From Paraburkholderia aspalathi (GTDB taxonomy: Bacteria > Pseudomonadota > Gammaproteobacteria > Burkholderiales > Burkholderiaceae): a stretch of 64,000 nt of DNA. Location: contig NZ_FPBH01000011.1 in NCBI RefSeq assembly GCF_900116445.1, forward strand, positions 62,001 to 126,000. The letters are read 5' to 3'. The position numbers were made by a program, and so were the translations under genes. Below the pieces are notes generated by a model. It worked only from the letters and a program-made list of their open reading frames with translations. It was not told where the DNA came from and ran no database searches. This document shows positions 36,005 to 44,701 of this stretch, piece by piece. The stretch's first letter is position 1. Every line of letters starts with the position of its first letter.

Positions 36005-38287
36005 CTATAGCAGCGCGACCACCCGCACATCACCCTGCTCGGCCGCCGACGCGACCACCTTGTCGCCGATCCGCCGGAACGTGATCGACACCGACGAATC
36101 GCCTACCCTTAGATCGCCGACTTCGAGCCAGTCGATACCCTCGGGCAGCATGGGCTGTTCGATGACGACTTCGCGCCGCTCCGCATCGATCGTGATACCC
36201 AGACAGGCTTCGAGCATCATGAACGGTGAGCCCGCCGCCCAGGCTTGCGGCAGGCAGGCAACCGGATAGGCGGTAGGCGGCTCGCCCCGCCGCCGCGGGA
36301 AACCGCAGAACAGCTCGGGCAGACGCATGTCGAAATTGACCGCTGCCTGGAACAGTGCCTGCAACAGCCGCACGGCCGCCGCCTTGCCGCCGTAACGTGA
36401 CAGGCCGCGTGCGCAGAGCGCGTTGTCATGCGGCCACACCGAACCGTTGTGGTACGCCATCGGATTGAAGCGCGCCTGGCTTGCGGCCAGCGTACGCACG
36501 CCCCAGCCGGTATGAAACAGCGTGGAGTCGAGCGCGTGCACCACCGCTTCGCCCCGCTCGCGCGAAGGCAGACCGAAGGCCAGCAAGTGACCCGCATTCG
36601 ACGCCATTACGCGGCACAGTTCGCCGTGGCCATCAAGCGCGATGCCGTAGAAGCCAGACTCTTCCATCCAGTACTTTTCTTCGACGCACTGACGGATTTT
36701 CTTCGCGCGCTCGCTGTATTGCTTGGCCTGATCGTGCAGTCCGCGCAGCTTGGCGAAGTGAGCCATCGTATCGAAGGCGGCGCTCGCATACGCCTGCACT
36801 TCGACGAGTGCAATGGGACCATCGGGGAAACGGCCATCCGCGTGGAAGACCGAATCGTGACTGTCCTTCCAGCCTTGATTAGCGAGGCCGCCGTCGGACT
36901 CGCGCTGATAGTCCAGCAGACCGTAACGGTTCTTGTCGCAGACGCCCGCGACCCACTGCGCCGCGCGCTCCAGCGCCGGCCACAACTCGTCGACCAGTGC
37001 GAGATCACCCGTGCGTGCCGCATAGGCGCCGGCCAGCACGATGAAGAGCGGCGTGCTGTCGACGCCGCCATAGTACAGCGCGAACGGCACTTCGCCGGTG
37101 GCGGCCATTTCGCCCTTGCGCATCTCGTGCATGATCTTGCCGGGCGCTGCGTCACGAAACGGCGAATTTTCGCGCGCCTGATGTTCGGCGAGAAAACGCA
37201 GCACGCCCGCGGCCAGATTCGGTTGCAGCCACAGCGTCTGCAACGACGTGATGATCGCGTCGCGGCCGAACGGAGTTGAAAACCACGGGATGCCGGCGTA
37301 GGGATACGGACCGGTGGCGAGATCGGTCGTCAGCAAGCCGAGGTCGGCAAGCGAACGGTCGATCCACGCGTTGAAGAGCGGATTGCTCGAACGCACGCGA
37401 GCGGTGACGCGGCGGCGCTCGCGCATCACCAGGTGGGCGTCGACCAGTGCGGCGCGCACAGCAGCGCGGCCGACGCGCGGGCGCTCCGCATCGATTTGCG
37501 AGAGATGGGCTTCGCTCACTGCGTGCGAGGGTTGCGCGACGCCTGCGGCGGGTTTGTCGGCTTGCGCGACCACTTGCACCGAGACGGACAGATAGATCGA
37601 CACGCACGCTTGGGCCGGCAGCTTGACGGTGTAGTCCGCGCGATCGGCGAAGAGCTTGTCTGGTTCCGGCGAAAAGGCAATCTGCACATTGCGCGCCACG
37701 TCGTCGAGGCCGACATAGCCGAGCAGCACTTCGCGGTTCTCGACGCGCGCCGGTTCGACACGCCCCTGTTTGTCGCGCCTGAGGCCGCGCACTTCGAACA
37801 TGTCGCGAAAGTCGCTGGCGAAGGAGATGGACAGCGGCACGACTGCATCGCTCGTGCCGTAGTTGGTGAGTTCGATTGCTTCGTTGAGCACGGTGCCCGA
37901 GAGCACGCGCACGCGTTCGACGTGGATCACGCCTTCCGGGGTGCTGTCGCCGCCGAGCGGCGGCAGGGGGCGGTTGGTCAGGTGTGCAGTGAACGAGGTG
38001 TTGTCGCTGCTGACGCTGCCTGACAGCAACGAGGGCGCGCGGCCACCGAAGGTGAGGCGCAGGTTTGACAGGACGCGGGTGTCGTTGACGAACAGGCCGT
38101 CGTCGTGGCCGGTGATATCACCGAGGGGATCGTTGACGATAAAGGTGTCGCCAGACTTGAGCACATGCTGGGTGGCGCTTGCGACGTTGAGGTTTTCCGT
38201 CGGGATGAATGCGCCGTCCGGCTCGGGTTCGCGGTGGTCGATTCCGCCCGAGTGGGACAGGCCGCCGAGGGCTTCTGGCTGCTGCAT
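36005..38287 (-). CDS. Glycogen-debranching-type amylo-alpha-1,6-glucosidase
   Basis: 760 residues from ATG 38287, with AGGAG 7 bp upstream. N-terminal bis domain (about 25-250; VNDTRVLSNLRLTFGGRAPSLLSG) followed by the GH-15-like (alpha/alpha)6 catalytic barrel (about 300-740; PYAGIPWFSTPFGRDAIITSLQTLWL, KIMHEMRKGEMA, CFNPMAYHNGSVWPHDNA-type motif). Related bacterial proteins act on alpha-glucans or trehalose-related glucosides. No glycogen synthesis or trehalose genes are adjacent, so the substrate is unclear. Monocistronic, flanked downstream on the plus side by the MFS terminator and upstream by a repeat element. Confidence 0.85.
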   Translation of the reverse strand: MQQPEALGGLSHSGGIDHREPEPDGAFIPTENLNVASATQHVLKSGDTFIVNDPLGDITGHDDGLFVNDTRVLSNLRLTFGGRAPSLLSGSVSSDNTSFTAHLTNRPLPPLGGDSTPEGVIHVERVRVLSGTVLNEAIELTNYGTSDAVVPLSISFASDFRDMFEVRGLRRDKQGRVEPARVENREVLLGYVGLDDVARNVQIAFSPEPDKLFADRADYTVKLPAQACVSIYLSVSVQVVAQADKPAAGVAQPSHAVSEAHLSQIDAERPRVGRAAVRAALVDAHLVMRERRRVTARVRSSNPLFNAWIDRSLADLGLLTTDLATGPYPYAGIPWFSTPFGRDAIITSLQTLWLQPNLAAGVLRFLAEHQARENSPFRDAAPGKIMHEMRKGEMAATGEVPFALYYGGVDSTPLFIVLAGAYAARTGDLALVDELWPALERAAQWVAGVCDKNRYGLLDYQRESDGGLANQGWKDSHDSVFHADGRFPDGPIALVEVQAYASAAFDTMAHFAKLRGLHDQAKQYSERAKKIRQCVEEKYWMEESGFYGIALDGHGELCRVMASNAGHLLAFGLPSRERGEAVVHALDSTLFHTGWGVRTLAASQARFNPMAYHNGSVWPHDNALCARGLSRYGGKAAAVRLLQALFQAAVNFDMRLPELFCGFPRRRGEPPTAYPVACLPQAWAAGSPFMMLEACLGITIDAERREVVIEQPMLPEGIDWLEVGDLRVGDSSVSITFRRIGDKVVASAAEQGDVRVVALL

Positions 38288-38495
38288 CAGAGACGCTCCT
38301 ATAGTGTTCGCTTTCGGGTTAATTTCCAATTTCGGATGCCGGTGGGGGCTGGCTGGTCGATTCCGATTGTAGAGGGTCTGTCCGCGTCAGACGAACTTAT
38401 CACAGGGGAGTTTCTTGTTTTTGGTTTTTGGTTTGGCACGGGATGTGCAGGGGTTTTGCACCAAGTGCAAGGGGGTTGCCTGCGCGGCGCTTGTT

Positions 38496-39306
38496 TGTCT
38501 GTGTTCTTAGGGCTTTGGCCTTTCCTTGATTTGTTAGTGGTCTATTAGTGTTGCCCCTGTGCGGGGCGGCACCTACTTCTCTTTGCCGGCTGCAAAGAGA
38601 AGTAGGCAAGAGAAAGCAGCTCAAACCGCTAATGCTAAGTGGGCACCGTGGTTTGCTACGGGTAGTGGTGCGACTGGAATCCGTGCTCTCCCACATTCCG
38701 CGTTAGTGACAAAGGAGTCATCAGCTCCCACTCCGCACTGCGTGCGTCGCGGACGGGTTTGCATGGGAAACCACGGGCTTCGATTGAGGTTTGTGGGGGC
38801 CGTCGGCTTCGCCTCGGCGACGCGCCGAGGCACTCACCAGCCTCCCACTTCAAATGATTTGTCGGCGTGCTGTAATCACGATCATCGTTGCGATCGCAGT
38901 TCCAATCGCAATCGCAATCGCAATCGCGGAGACGGAGACGGAGACGGAGACGGAGACGGAGACGGAGACGGAGACGGAGACGGAGCAATGATGAGCCAAG
39001 GCCCGGTGGGAAACACGGGCACAAGACGTAGTGGGAGGTTTTAAGAAGTGCTCTTCGGCGCGCGCAGCGCCGCCGGAAGTATGACGCCCTTGTCACAAGC
39101 CTATGCAGTGGCACGAACACAGATTCCAGATGCACCACTACCCGTAGCAGACCACGGTGCCCACTTAGCATTAGCGGTTTGAGCTGCTTTCTCTTGCCTA
39201 CTTCTCTTTGCAGCCGGCAAAGAGAAGTAGGTGCCGCCCCGCACAGGGGCAACGCTAATAGACCACTAGCAAATCAAGGAAAGGCCAAAACCCTAAGAGC
39301 ACTGAC
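38496..39306. repeat. Dispersed-type intergenic element with ~190-bp inverted repeats
   Basis: The left arm (about 38496-38685) and right arm (about 39118-39306) are near-identical inverted copies separated by roughly 430 bp. Each arm contains a shorter perfect hairpin, CCTACTTCTCTTTGC / GCAAAGAGAAGTAGG with a 5-nt loop (38572-38606 and 39197-39231). The spacer holds a hexanucleotide microsatellite. No transposase frame is present; overlapping frames are low-complexity or lack ribosome sites. Such arms occur in many Paraburkholderia intergenic regions (from general familiarity, not searched). Confidence 0.8.
38903..38985. repeat. Two adjacent hexanucleotide microsatellites
   Basis: Four perfect copies of CAATCG (38903-38926) are followed directly by nine perfect copies of CGGAGA plus a partial one (38927-38985). 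Simple repeats of this length are prone to slippage. They lie in the spacer of the inverted-repeat element, outside any supported gene. Confidence 0.9.
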
Positions 39307-39343
39307 AAAAAAAGCGCCGCAAAGGCAAAAAAAACCCAAACCT

Positions 39344-40642
39344 TTACCGCTTGGAAAGCGCCCGAGCCTCCCGCTGAGTCTCCCCAACAAACAATTGCCG
39401 CGGCCGCCCAATCTTCTGCTCCGGATCAGCAATCATCTCATTCCACTGCGCAATCCACCCAACAGTCCGCGCCATCGCGAAGATACAAGTAAACATCGCC
39501 GTAGGAATCCCCAGTGCACGCTGCACAATCCCCGAATAAAAATCGACATTCGGATAAAGCTTCCGCGAAACGAAGTATTCGTCCTCAAGCGCAATCTTCT
39601 CAAGCGCCATTGCGAGCTTGAACAACGGGTCATCATGCAGACCCAGCTCTTCGAGCACTTCGTGACAGGTCTCACGCATCAGCTTCGCGCGCGGATCGTA
39701 GTTCTTGTAGACGCGATGACCAAACCCCATCAGCTTCACGCCGGAGTTCTTGTCCTTCACCTTCGCAATGAACTCAGGAATGTTGTCGACCGAACCAATC
39801 TCTTCCAGCATGTTCAATGCGGCTTCATTCGCGCCACCGTGCGCCGGACCCCACAGGCATGCAATACCCGCTGCGATACACGCGAACGGATTGGCGCCCG
39901 ACGAACCCGCGAGACGCACCGTCGATGTCGACGCATTCTGCTCGTGATCCGCATGCAGAATCAGAATGCGATCCAGCGCCCGCACCAGCACGTCGTTGAC
40001 CTCGTACTCTTCCGCCGGATTGGCGAACATCATCCGCATGAAATTCGCGCTGTATGACAGGTCGTTCTTCGGATAAACGAAAGGCTGGCCCACGGTGTAC
40101 TTGTACGCCATCGCAACCAGCGTCGGCAGCTTCGCAATCATGCGGATCGCCGATACGTCACGGTGCTGCTGATTATTGATGTCGAGCGAGTCGTGATAGA
40201 ACGCCGACAGTGCGCCCACTGCCGCGACCAGAATCGCCATCGGGTGCGCGTCGCGGCGGAAACCGCGGAAAAAGAAATGCATCTGCTCGTGCACCATCGT
40301 GTGCAGCGTGACAGTGTTGACGAACTCTTCCTTCTGCTCCGCATTCGGCAGTTCGCCCTTGAGCAGCAGGTAGCAGGTTTCGAGGAAGTCGGCATTCTGC
40401 GCCAGATTGTCGATCGGATAACCGCGGTACAGCAGCTCGCCTTTATCACCGTCGATATACGTGATTTCGGAATTGCATGCCGCCGTGGACATGAAACCCG
40501 GGTCGTATGTGAACTTGCCAGTCTGGCCATACAGCTTGCGAATGTCGATGACATCCGGCCCGAGCGTGCCCTGATAAATCGGCAAATCAATCGTCTGATC
40601 GCTGTCGGAAAAGCTCAGCGTTGCGTGTGTCTTCGAGTTCAT
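39344..40642 (-). CDS. gltA: Citrate synthase
   Basis: 432 residues, the length of hexameric type II (Gram-negative) citrate synthase. The active-site His in WGPAHGG and in GFGHRVYKNYDPRAK are present, and the N terminus has the zinc-ribbon-like start of the long bacterial form (YDPGFMSTAACNSEITYIDGDKGELLYRGYPI). It condenses oxaloacetate with acetyl-CoA in the TCA cycle and is NADH-sensitive in this class. The gene is not linked to sdh genes in this window; downstream is the repeat element. Confidence 0.97.
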   Translation of the reverse strand: MNSKTHATLSFSDSDQTIDLPIYQGTLGPDVIDIRKLYGQTGKFTYDPGFMSTAACNSEITYIDGDKGELLYRGYPIDNLAQNADFLETCYLLLKGELPNAEQKEEFVNTVTLHTMVHEQMHFFFRGFRRDAHPMAILVAAVGALSAFYHDSLDINNQQHRDVSAIRMIAKLPTLVAMAYKYTVGQPFVYPKNDLSYSANFMRMMFANPAEEYEVNDVLVRALDRILILHADHEQNASTSTVRLAGSSGANPFACIAAGIACLWGPAHGGANEAALNMLEEIGSVDNIPEFIAKVKDKNSGVKLMGFGHRVYKNYDPRAKLMRETCHEVLEELGLHDDPLFKLAMALEKIALEDEYFVSRKLYPNVDFYSGIVQRALGIPTAMFTCIFAMARTVGWIAQWNEMIADPEQKIGRPRQLFVGETQREARALSKR

Positions 40643-41019
40643 CTACACGTTCCTTTTACTTTCACATCGCACACATGCCGGCATGCTCGATCGTCGGATC
40701 GCCGCGTGGCATGCTCAGGCTCCGCTTCGCATTCTACGGTCCGAAGGTGCTTTGATTGCGGCGATTGGCAGCAACAATCCATCTCGGCTAGCGCAACATT
40801 CGTTGCCTGATAGATAGCCGTAATCGCCGGAAACATGTGGAAATAAGCGGAAGTACGCAGCACGAAAACGCGCCGAGTCCACCCGGCGGCGTTGCCAGCC
40901 AAATGAAAGTTAGTACGCTTGCTGCAACAATGTTTTGCGGCCACCAGGCTGCACAAGCGACGCTGCTCTGCGATACTGAATCCGTGTTTTGCTTCCCCTG
41001 CGAACACATCGCTGTCTTT
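40643..41019. other. Intergenic region between gltA and small gene
   Basis: About 375 bp with the gltA promoter on the minus strand. On the plus strand it leads into a strong terminator at 41020-41047, so some plus-strand transcript, not protein coding as far as I can see, probably ends there. Short frames here lack ribosome sites. Confidence 0.5.
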
Positions 41020-41047
41020 GGCCCGCCGTTCTACGGCGGGCCTTTTT
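41020..41047 (+). terminator. Orphan rho-independent terminator upstream of small gene
   Basis: Perfect stem GGCCCGCCG / CGGCGGGCC with a 5-nt loop and five T, ending 30 bp before ATG 41077. No plus-strand gene ends here, so it must terminate an unannotated transcript (small RNA or attenuated leader). Confidence 0.85.
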
Positions 41048-41076
41048 AATCAGCCAAAAGAACAAGGAAGGACCAG

Positions 41077-41478
41077 ATGAACGCCTCACTCGAAACACTG
41101 TTTCCGGATCACGTCCATACCGAAGACAACATCGTCACCGCGCTGAATCATCAGGATATCGTCGTGGCGCTGTCAGCAGCGTTGAAGACGCAAGACGTGG
41201 CGGTGCTGCATATGCTTTACCCACGTACCGACGCGCGCACCCATCGCAGCCTCGATACGCTGGTGAATGTGCTGCATGGTCATGGCCTGCATGAAGTCGC
41301 GGATCTGATCGCGCAGGAAGCGCACTATCTGCTGTTCAAAGACCCGGTGAAGGCATGGAAAGCCTTCCACGAAATTCGCAACGACTCGCTCGCAATCGGC
41401 GTGCATCTGTACTACCACGGCCTCGTCGGCGAAGCCGCGGAACGCGCGCTCGATAAAGACGCGCATCGCAAGGCCTGA
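41077..41478 (+). CDS. Conserved-looking small helical protein, unknown function
   Basis: 133 residues, no signal peptide or membrane segment. The sequence is His- and Leu-rich and probably helical (EDNIVTALNHQDIVVALSAALKTQDVAVLHML, VADLIAQEAHYLLFKDPVKAWKAFHEIRND). I do not recognise the family. AAGGAAGGA is well spaced before ATG 41077. It sits immediately downstream of an orphan terminator, so expression may depend on read-through or on a promoter near the terminator. Confidence 0.7.
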   Translation: MNASLETLFPDHVHTEDNIVTALNHQDIVVALSAALKTQDVAVLHMLYPRTDARTHRSLDTLVNVLHGHGLHEVADLIAQEAHYLLFKDPVKAWKAFHEIRNDSLAIGVHLYYHGLVGEAAERALDKDAHRKA

Positions 41479-41492
41479 ACTACACCGGCATT

Positions 41493-42350
41493 TCAAACGT
41501 CCTCTGAGCGAATGAACTCGTCGACGTAACGATTGAACGCTGCCGGATGCGCGAGATTCATCCCGTGCGAGGCGCCGCGCACCGTTTCGCGGCGTGCGTC
41601 CGGCAGCCATGTTTGCAGCGCCGTCGCCGTGCGGCGGAACATGTCGGGACTCTTTTCGCCGTCGATCAATAGCACCGGGCAACGCACCTCAGCCGCATGT
41701 TCGGGTACGTAAGCCGGCAACGGGTCGCGGAATTGGCGCGCGAGCGTATGCGCGTTGTCGGTCGCCATCTTGCGAAAAGCCGGTGTGCTCATCGCCCAGA
41801 AACCAGGGCGGCTCACCGAATCGACGAACAGCTGCAAGCCCGCCTCCACCTCACCTGTTTCGATCAGCTGCGCGGCTTTTGCGCGCAATGCGTTCACGGT
41901 CTCCGGCAAAGTTGCGGGCGGTCGCCCGGCAATCTGCAACGGCCCGCCCGGGTCGGCGAGCGTCAGCGTGCGCACGTACTGCGGATGGCGCCGCGCGAAA
42001 TGGAACGCCACGCAGCCGCCGCGCGAATGACCCACCACGTGCGCCGGCCCGGCGCCAAAACGATCGATGAATTCGGCCACGTCATCCGCATGCTCGCTCC
42101 AGCTAAACGGCTGGTCGGGCTCGGTATCCGTCACCGGCCAGTAATGCGTGAGACTCACCGTGACACAGCGGTATTGCTTCGACAGACCCGCGAGTTGCGG
42201 TTGCCAATAGCGGTAATCGCACAGCGAGCCATGGACGAACAGCAACAGTTCGCCTTCCCCGGTTTCCACATAGGGCATGCGCAAGCCGCTATGCAATTCG
42301 ATAAAGGACGGGGACGCGGGAGAGGACGAAGCGGAAACGGATTGATTCAC
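41493..42350 (-). CDS. Alpha/beta hydrolase
   Basis: 285 residues with the alpha/beta hydrolase fold: oxyanion region FVHGSLCDYRYW, nucleophile elbow GHSRGGC, an acidic residue in LLIDGEKSPDMF and a late His in ASHGMNLAHP. Start codon is GTG at 42350. Substrate unknown; closest in style to lactone or ester hydrolases of the epoxide-hydrolase-like group. Convergent with the small unknown gene. Confidence 0.82.
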   Translation of the reverse strand: MNQSVSASSSPASPSFIELHSGLRMPYVETGEGELLLFVHGSLCDYRYWQPQLAGLSKQYRCVTVSLTHYWPVTDTEPDQPFSWSEHADDVAEFIDRFGAGPAHVVGHSRGGCVAFHFARRHPQYVRTLTLADPGGPLQIAGRPPATLPETVNALRAKAAQLIETGEVEAGLQLFVDSVSRPGFWAMSTPAFRKMATDNAHTLARQFRDPLPAYVPEHAAEVRCPVLLIDGEKSPDMFRRTATALQTWLPDARRETVRGASHGMNLAHPAAFNRYVDEFIRSEDV

Positions 42351-42548
42351 AGGTGGTTCACGGACGGCGCGGCAACGGCTGAAACGATCAGCGGCGCCGG
42401 CTAGAAATGGATTCGAAGAAGAAAGCGTATTCGCGTCCCTGAAAGTGGGACGAGGGACGTATTGTCACACAGCCATTCAATATCCGCCGGGCCTCATGCG
42501 GTCGGCCTGAGTCGCGGTCACCTGCAACGCGGGACGTCCCGCGTCAAA

Positions 42549-43601
42549 TCATTCGTAGGCGGTGTCGTCGAGCAAACCCGCAGCCGCTGCCGCGCCCGCG
42601 CCACGCACCGCGCAAGTGAGCGGTTCATCGGCGACGCGGACCTCGAGCCCGAGCTCATTGGTCAGGCGCCGACCCAGATTGCCGAGCAGCGCACCACCGC
42701 CTGTCAACACGATGCCGCTGTGCGCAATATCGGTCACCAGTTCGGCAGGCGCCGTTTCAAGCGCACGTTTCACCGCGCCGATCACCTGACGCAGCGGACC
42801 CTCGATCGCGTCGGCGATATCGTGATTGCTCAGCTGAACTGTGCGCGGCAAACCGTCGTCGACGCTGCGCCCGGTCGCGTTCATATGTTCGACCGGCACT
42901 TCGCGCAAGGCCGAACCGATGCCCTTCTTGACGTGTTCGGCGGTTTGTTCGCCGAGCAGCACGCCATACAGATTCCGTACGTAGCTGACGATCGCCATGT
43001 CGAAACTGTCGCCGCCCACGCGAATCGAGCCGCTATACGCGAGGCCGCCGAGCGAGATCACGCCGACTTCGGTCGTGCCGCCGCCGATGTCGACCACCAT
43101 CGAGCCAGTCGCTTCGGAAACCGGCAGGCCCGCGCCGACCGCCGATGCCAGCGATTCACCGATCAGACTGACCTTCCACGCGCCGGCCGCTACCGCCGCT
43201 TCCTTGATCGCGCGACGCTCGACCTGGGTCGCGCCCGCCGGCACGCACAAGGTGAAGGCGGCGCGCCGGCTGAACAGCGGCCGCGGCCGGGCCATGTCGA
43301 CGAATTGCCGGATCATCTGTTCGGCAGCGGAAAAGTTGGCGATCACGCCGTGCCGCATCGGCCGTATGGCTTCGACGTTGCCCGGCGCGCGGCCGAGCAA
43401 CTGGCGCGCTTCGGTGCCCACGGCCGTCACGCGTTTTTGCCCGGCGGCGGACTCTTTCTGGAACGCCACGACCGACGGCTCGTTCAGCACGATGCCGCCA
43501 TTGTCGGTGTAGATAAGGGTATTGGCCGTGCCGAGGTCCACCGCCACGGAATGACGGAACAGTCGATCGAAAAGCGGGTAATGCGGCGTCGGTCTGGCCA
43601 T
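42549..43601 (-). CDS. MreB-like actin (second paralogue)
   Basis: 350 residues, actin-like ATPase fold: phosphate-1 loop DLGTANTLIY, phosphate-2 loop DIGGGTTEVGVISLGGL and adenosine motif GIVLTGGGALLGNLGRRL. MreB forms membrane-associated filaments guiding cell-wall synthesis. The usual mreB-mreC-mreD-mrdA operon is not here: neighbours are hydrolases, so this looks like a paralogue with a separate job. Its N terminus differs from the standard MreB. The start is uncertain: ATG 43601 lacks a good Shine-Dalgarno. Confidence 0.82.
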   Translation of the reverse strand: MARPTPHYPLFDRLFRHSVAVDLGTANTLIYTDNGGIVLNEPSVVAFQKESAAGQKRVTAVGTEARQLLGRAPGNVEAIRPMRHGVIANFSAAEQMIRQFVDMARPRPLFSRRAAFTLCVPAGATQVERRAIKEAAVAAGAWKVSLIGESLASAVGAGLPVSEATGSMVVDIGGGTTEVGVISLGGLAYSGSIRVGGDSFDMAIVSYVRNLYGVLLGEQTAEHVKKGIGSALREVPVEHMNATGRSVDDGLPRTVQLSNHDIADAIEGPLRQVIGAVKRALETAPAELVTDIAHSGIVLTGGGALLGNLGRRLTNELGLEVRVADEPLTCAVRGAGAAAAAGLLDDTAYE

Positions 43602-43792
43602 AGGAAGGCTCTGATGTGTCGTTATCCGCCCTTGCAGGGCAATATGGAAAATGCGCCCCCGGTCACCCGAACCGCTTGGCACGCCCAGATGGGCGTTGCG
43701 CGATCCGCGCGGCGGGAGTGATTTTCATGCTAATGAGCAGTTAACGGCAAGCAGATCAGAATCTTTAGGGCCACTTTTCAATTGGGACCGTG

Positions 43793-44452
43793 TCAGTCGC
43801 GCGACAAAGTACCGAGCGCATGCTCCAGCGCCTGTTTGCCGAGTTCGACGCCGTCCGCGTTGATCGTGTGGCCGATGCCGGGCAAGGCGTAGGCATCGAC
43901 CGTGTAGCCGGTGTTGCTGAAGGCGTCCGCGGCGTATTCCAGCTCCTCAACCGGGATCACTTCGTCGTCTTCCCCGTGCACGAGCGTGAGCGGCGTACCG
44001 TTCTGCGCGACGATCACCGAGGCGAGCCGCCCCGAATACGCGACGACGGCAGCAGCGCCTTCCGCACTGGTCGCCACGTGATGCATCGCCATGATCGAGC
44101 CTTGTGAGAAACCGACCAATGCAAGGCGATCGAAAGAAAGCTGCCAGTGCGCCAGTTCCGCCTCGAGCATGTGCCGCAATGCCGGATAGGCGGCGGCCAC
44201 ACGCGCCTCGCGATTGCCCTCGTTGACATCGCGCAGGCTGAACCACTGGCGCCCGCCAAAGCCGCCGTCGAAAGCGTCAGTACCGTCGAGCGAGACAAAC
44301 GCCACATCCGGCAGGCTCTCGCTCCAGATGTCCGCGAGCGGCATCAGATCGCGCGCATTGCTGCCTACGCCGTGCATCAGCACCACGAGTGCCTTGGCCG
44401 GCGTTATCGCCGGCGCGCGCCGCCAGCCGTGTTCGAATTGCTCCCAAGCCAT
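43793..44452 (-). CDS. Carboxylesterase/phospholipase-like alpha/beta hydrolase
   Basis: 219 residues of the abhydrolase_2 family (carboxylesterase, YpfH-like). Catalytic triad visible: Ser in GFSQGS, Asp in GEDDEVIPV, His in GIGHT. Cytoplasmic serine esterase of broad substrate range in this family. ATG 44452 follows AGAGGA; TTG 44458 is an alternative. Unrelated divergent gene upstream is the EmrB-type transporter. Confidence 0.87.
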   Translation of the reverse strand: MAWEQFEHGWRRAPAITPAKALVVLMHGVGSNARDLMPLADIWSESLPDVAFVSLDGTDAFDGGFGGRQWFSLRDVNEGNREARVAAAYPALRHMLEAELAHWQLSFDRLALVGFSQGSIMAMHHVATSAEGAAAVVAYSGRLASVIVAQNGTPLTLVHGEDDEVIPVEELEYAADAFSNTGYTVDAYALPGIGHTINADGVELGKQALEHALGTLSRD

Positions 44453-44701
44453 ATTCAATTCCTCTCTCTATTCCCGCAGTACTTTAGATTTCACCGCGCG
44501 TGGTGTCGCTCCATGCGGCCTCAGGCGGGAGCATACGCTGCCGGATTCGGTTCTGTCGCCCGATCTGCATGGCTCGACGACGCCCAAACGCGAATACAGG
44601 TATGCTTTTTTGCGAGCATTCGATGGACCGCCCGGCTCATTGCCGGGTGGTGAATAGAACGCCGTGCAGAACGTCCGTCGCATCGCCATCCGGAGAATCG
44701 T

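Noticed and set aside
38903..38985. CRISPR-like array
   Set aside because: The repeats are 6 bp and contiguous, with no spacers.
38559..39044. 161-codon and similar frames inside the inverted-repeat element, and 198-codon minus-strand frame with Leu-Arg repeats
   Set aside because: These are translations of the repeat arms and microsatellite (ET or LR repeats), without ribosome sites.
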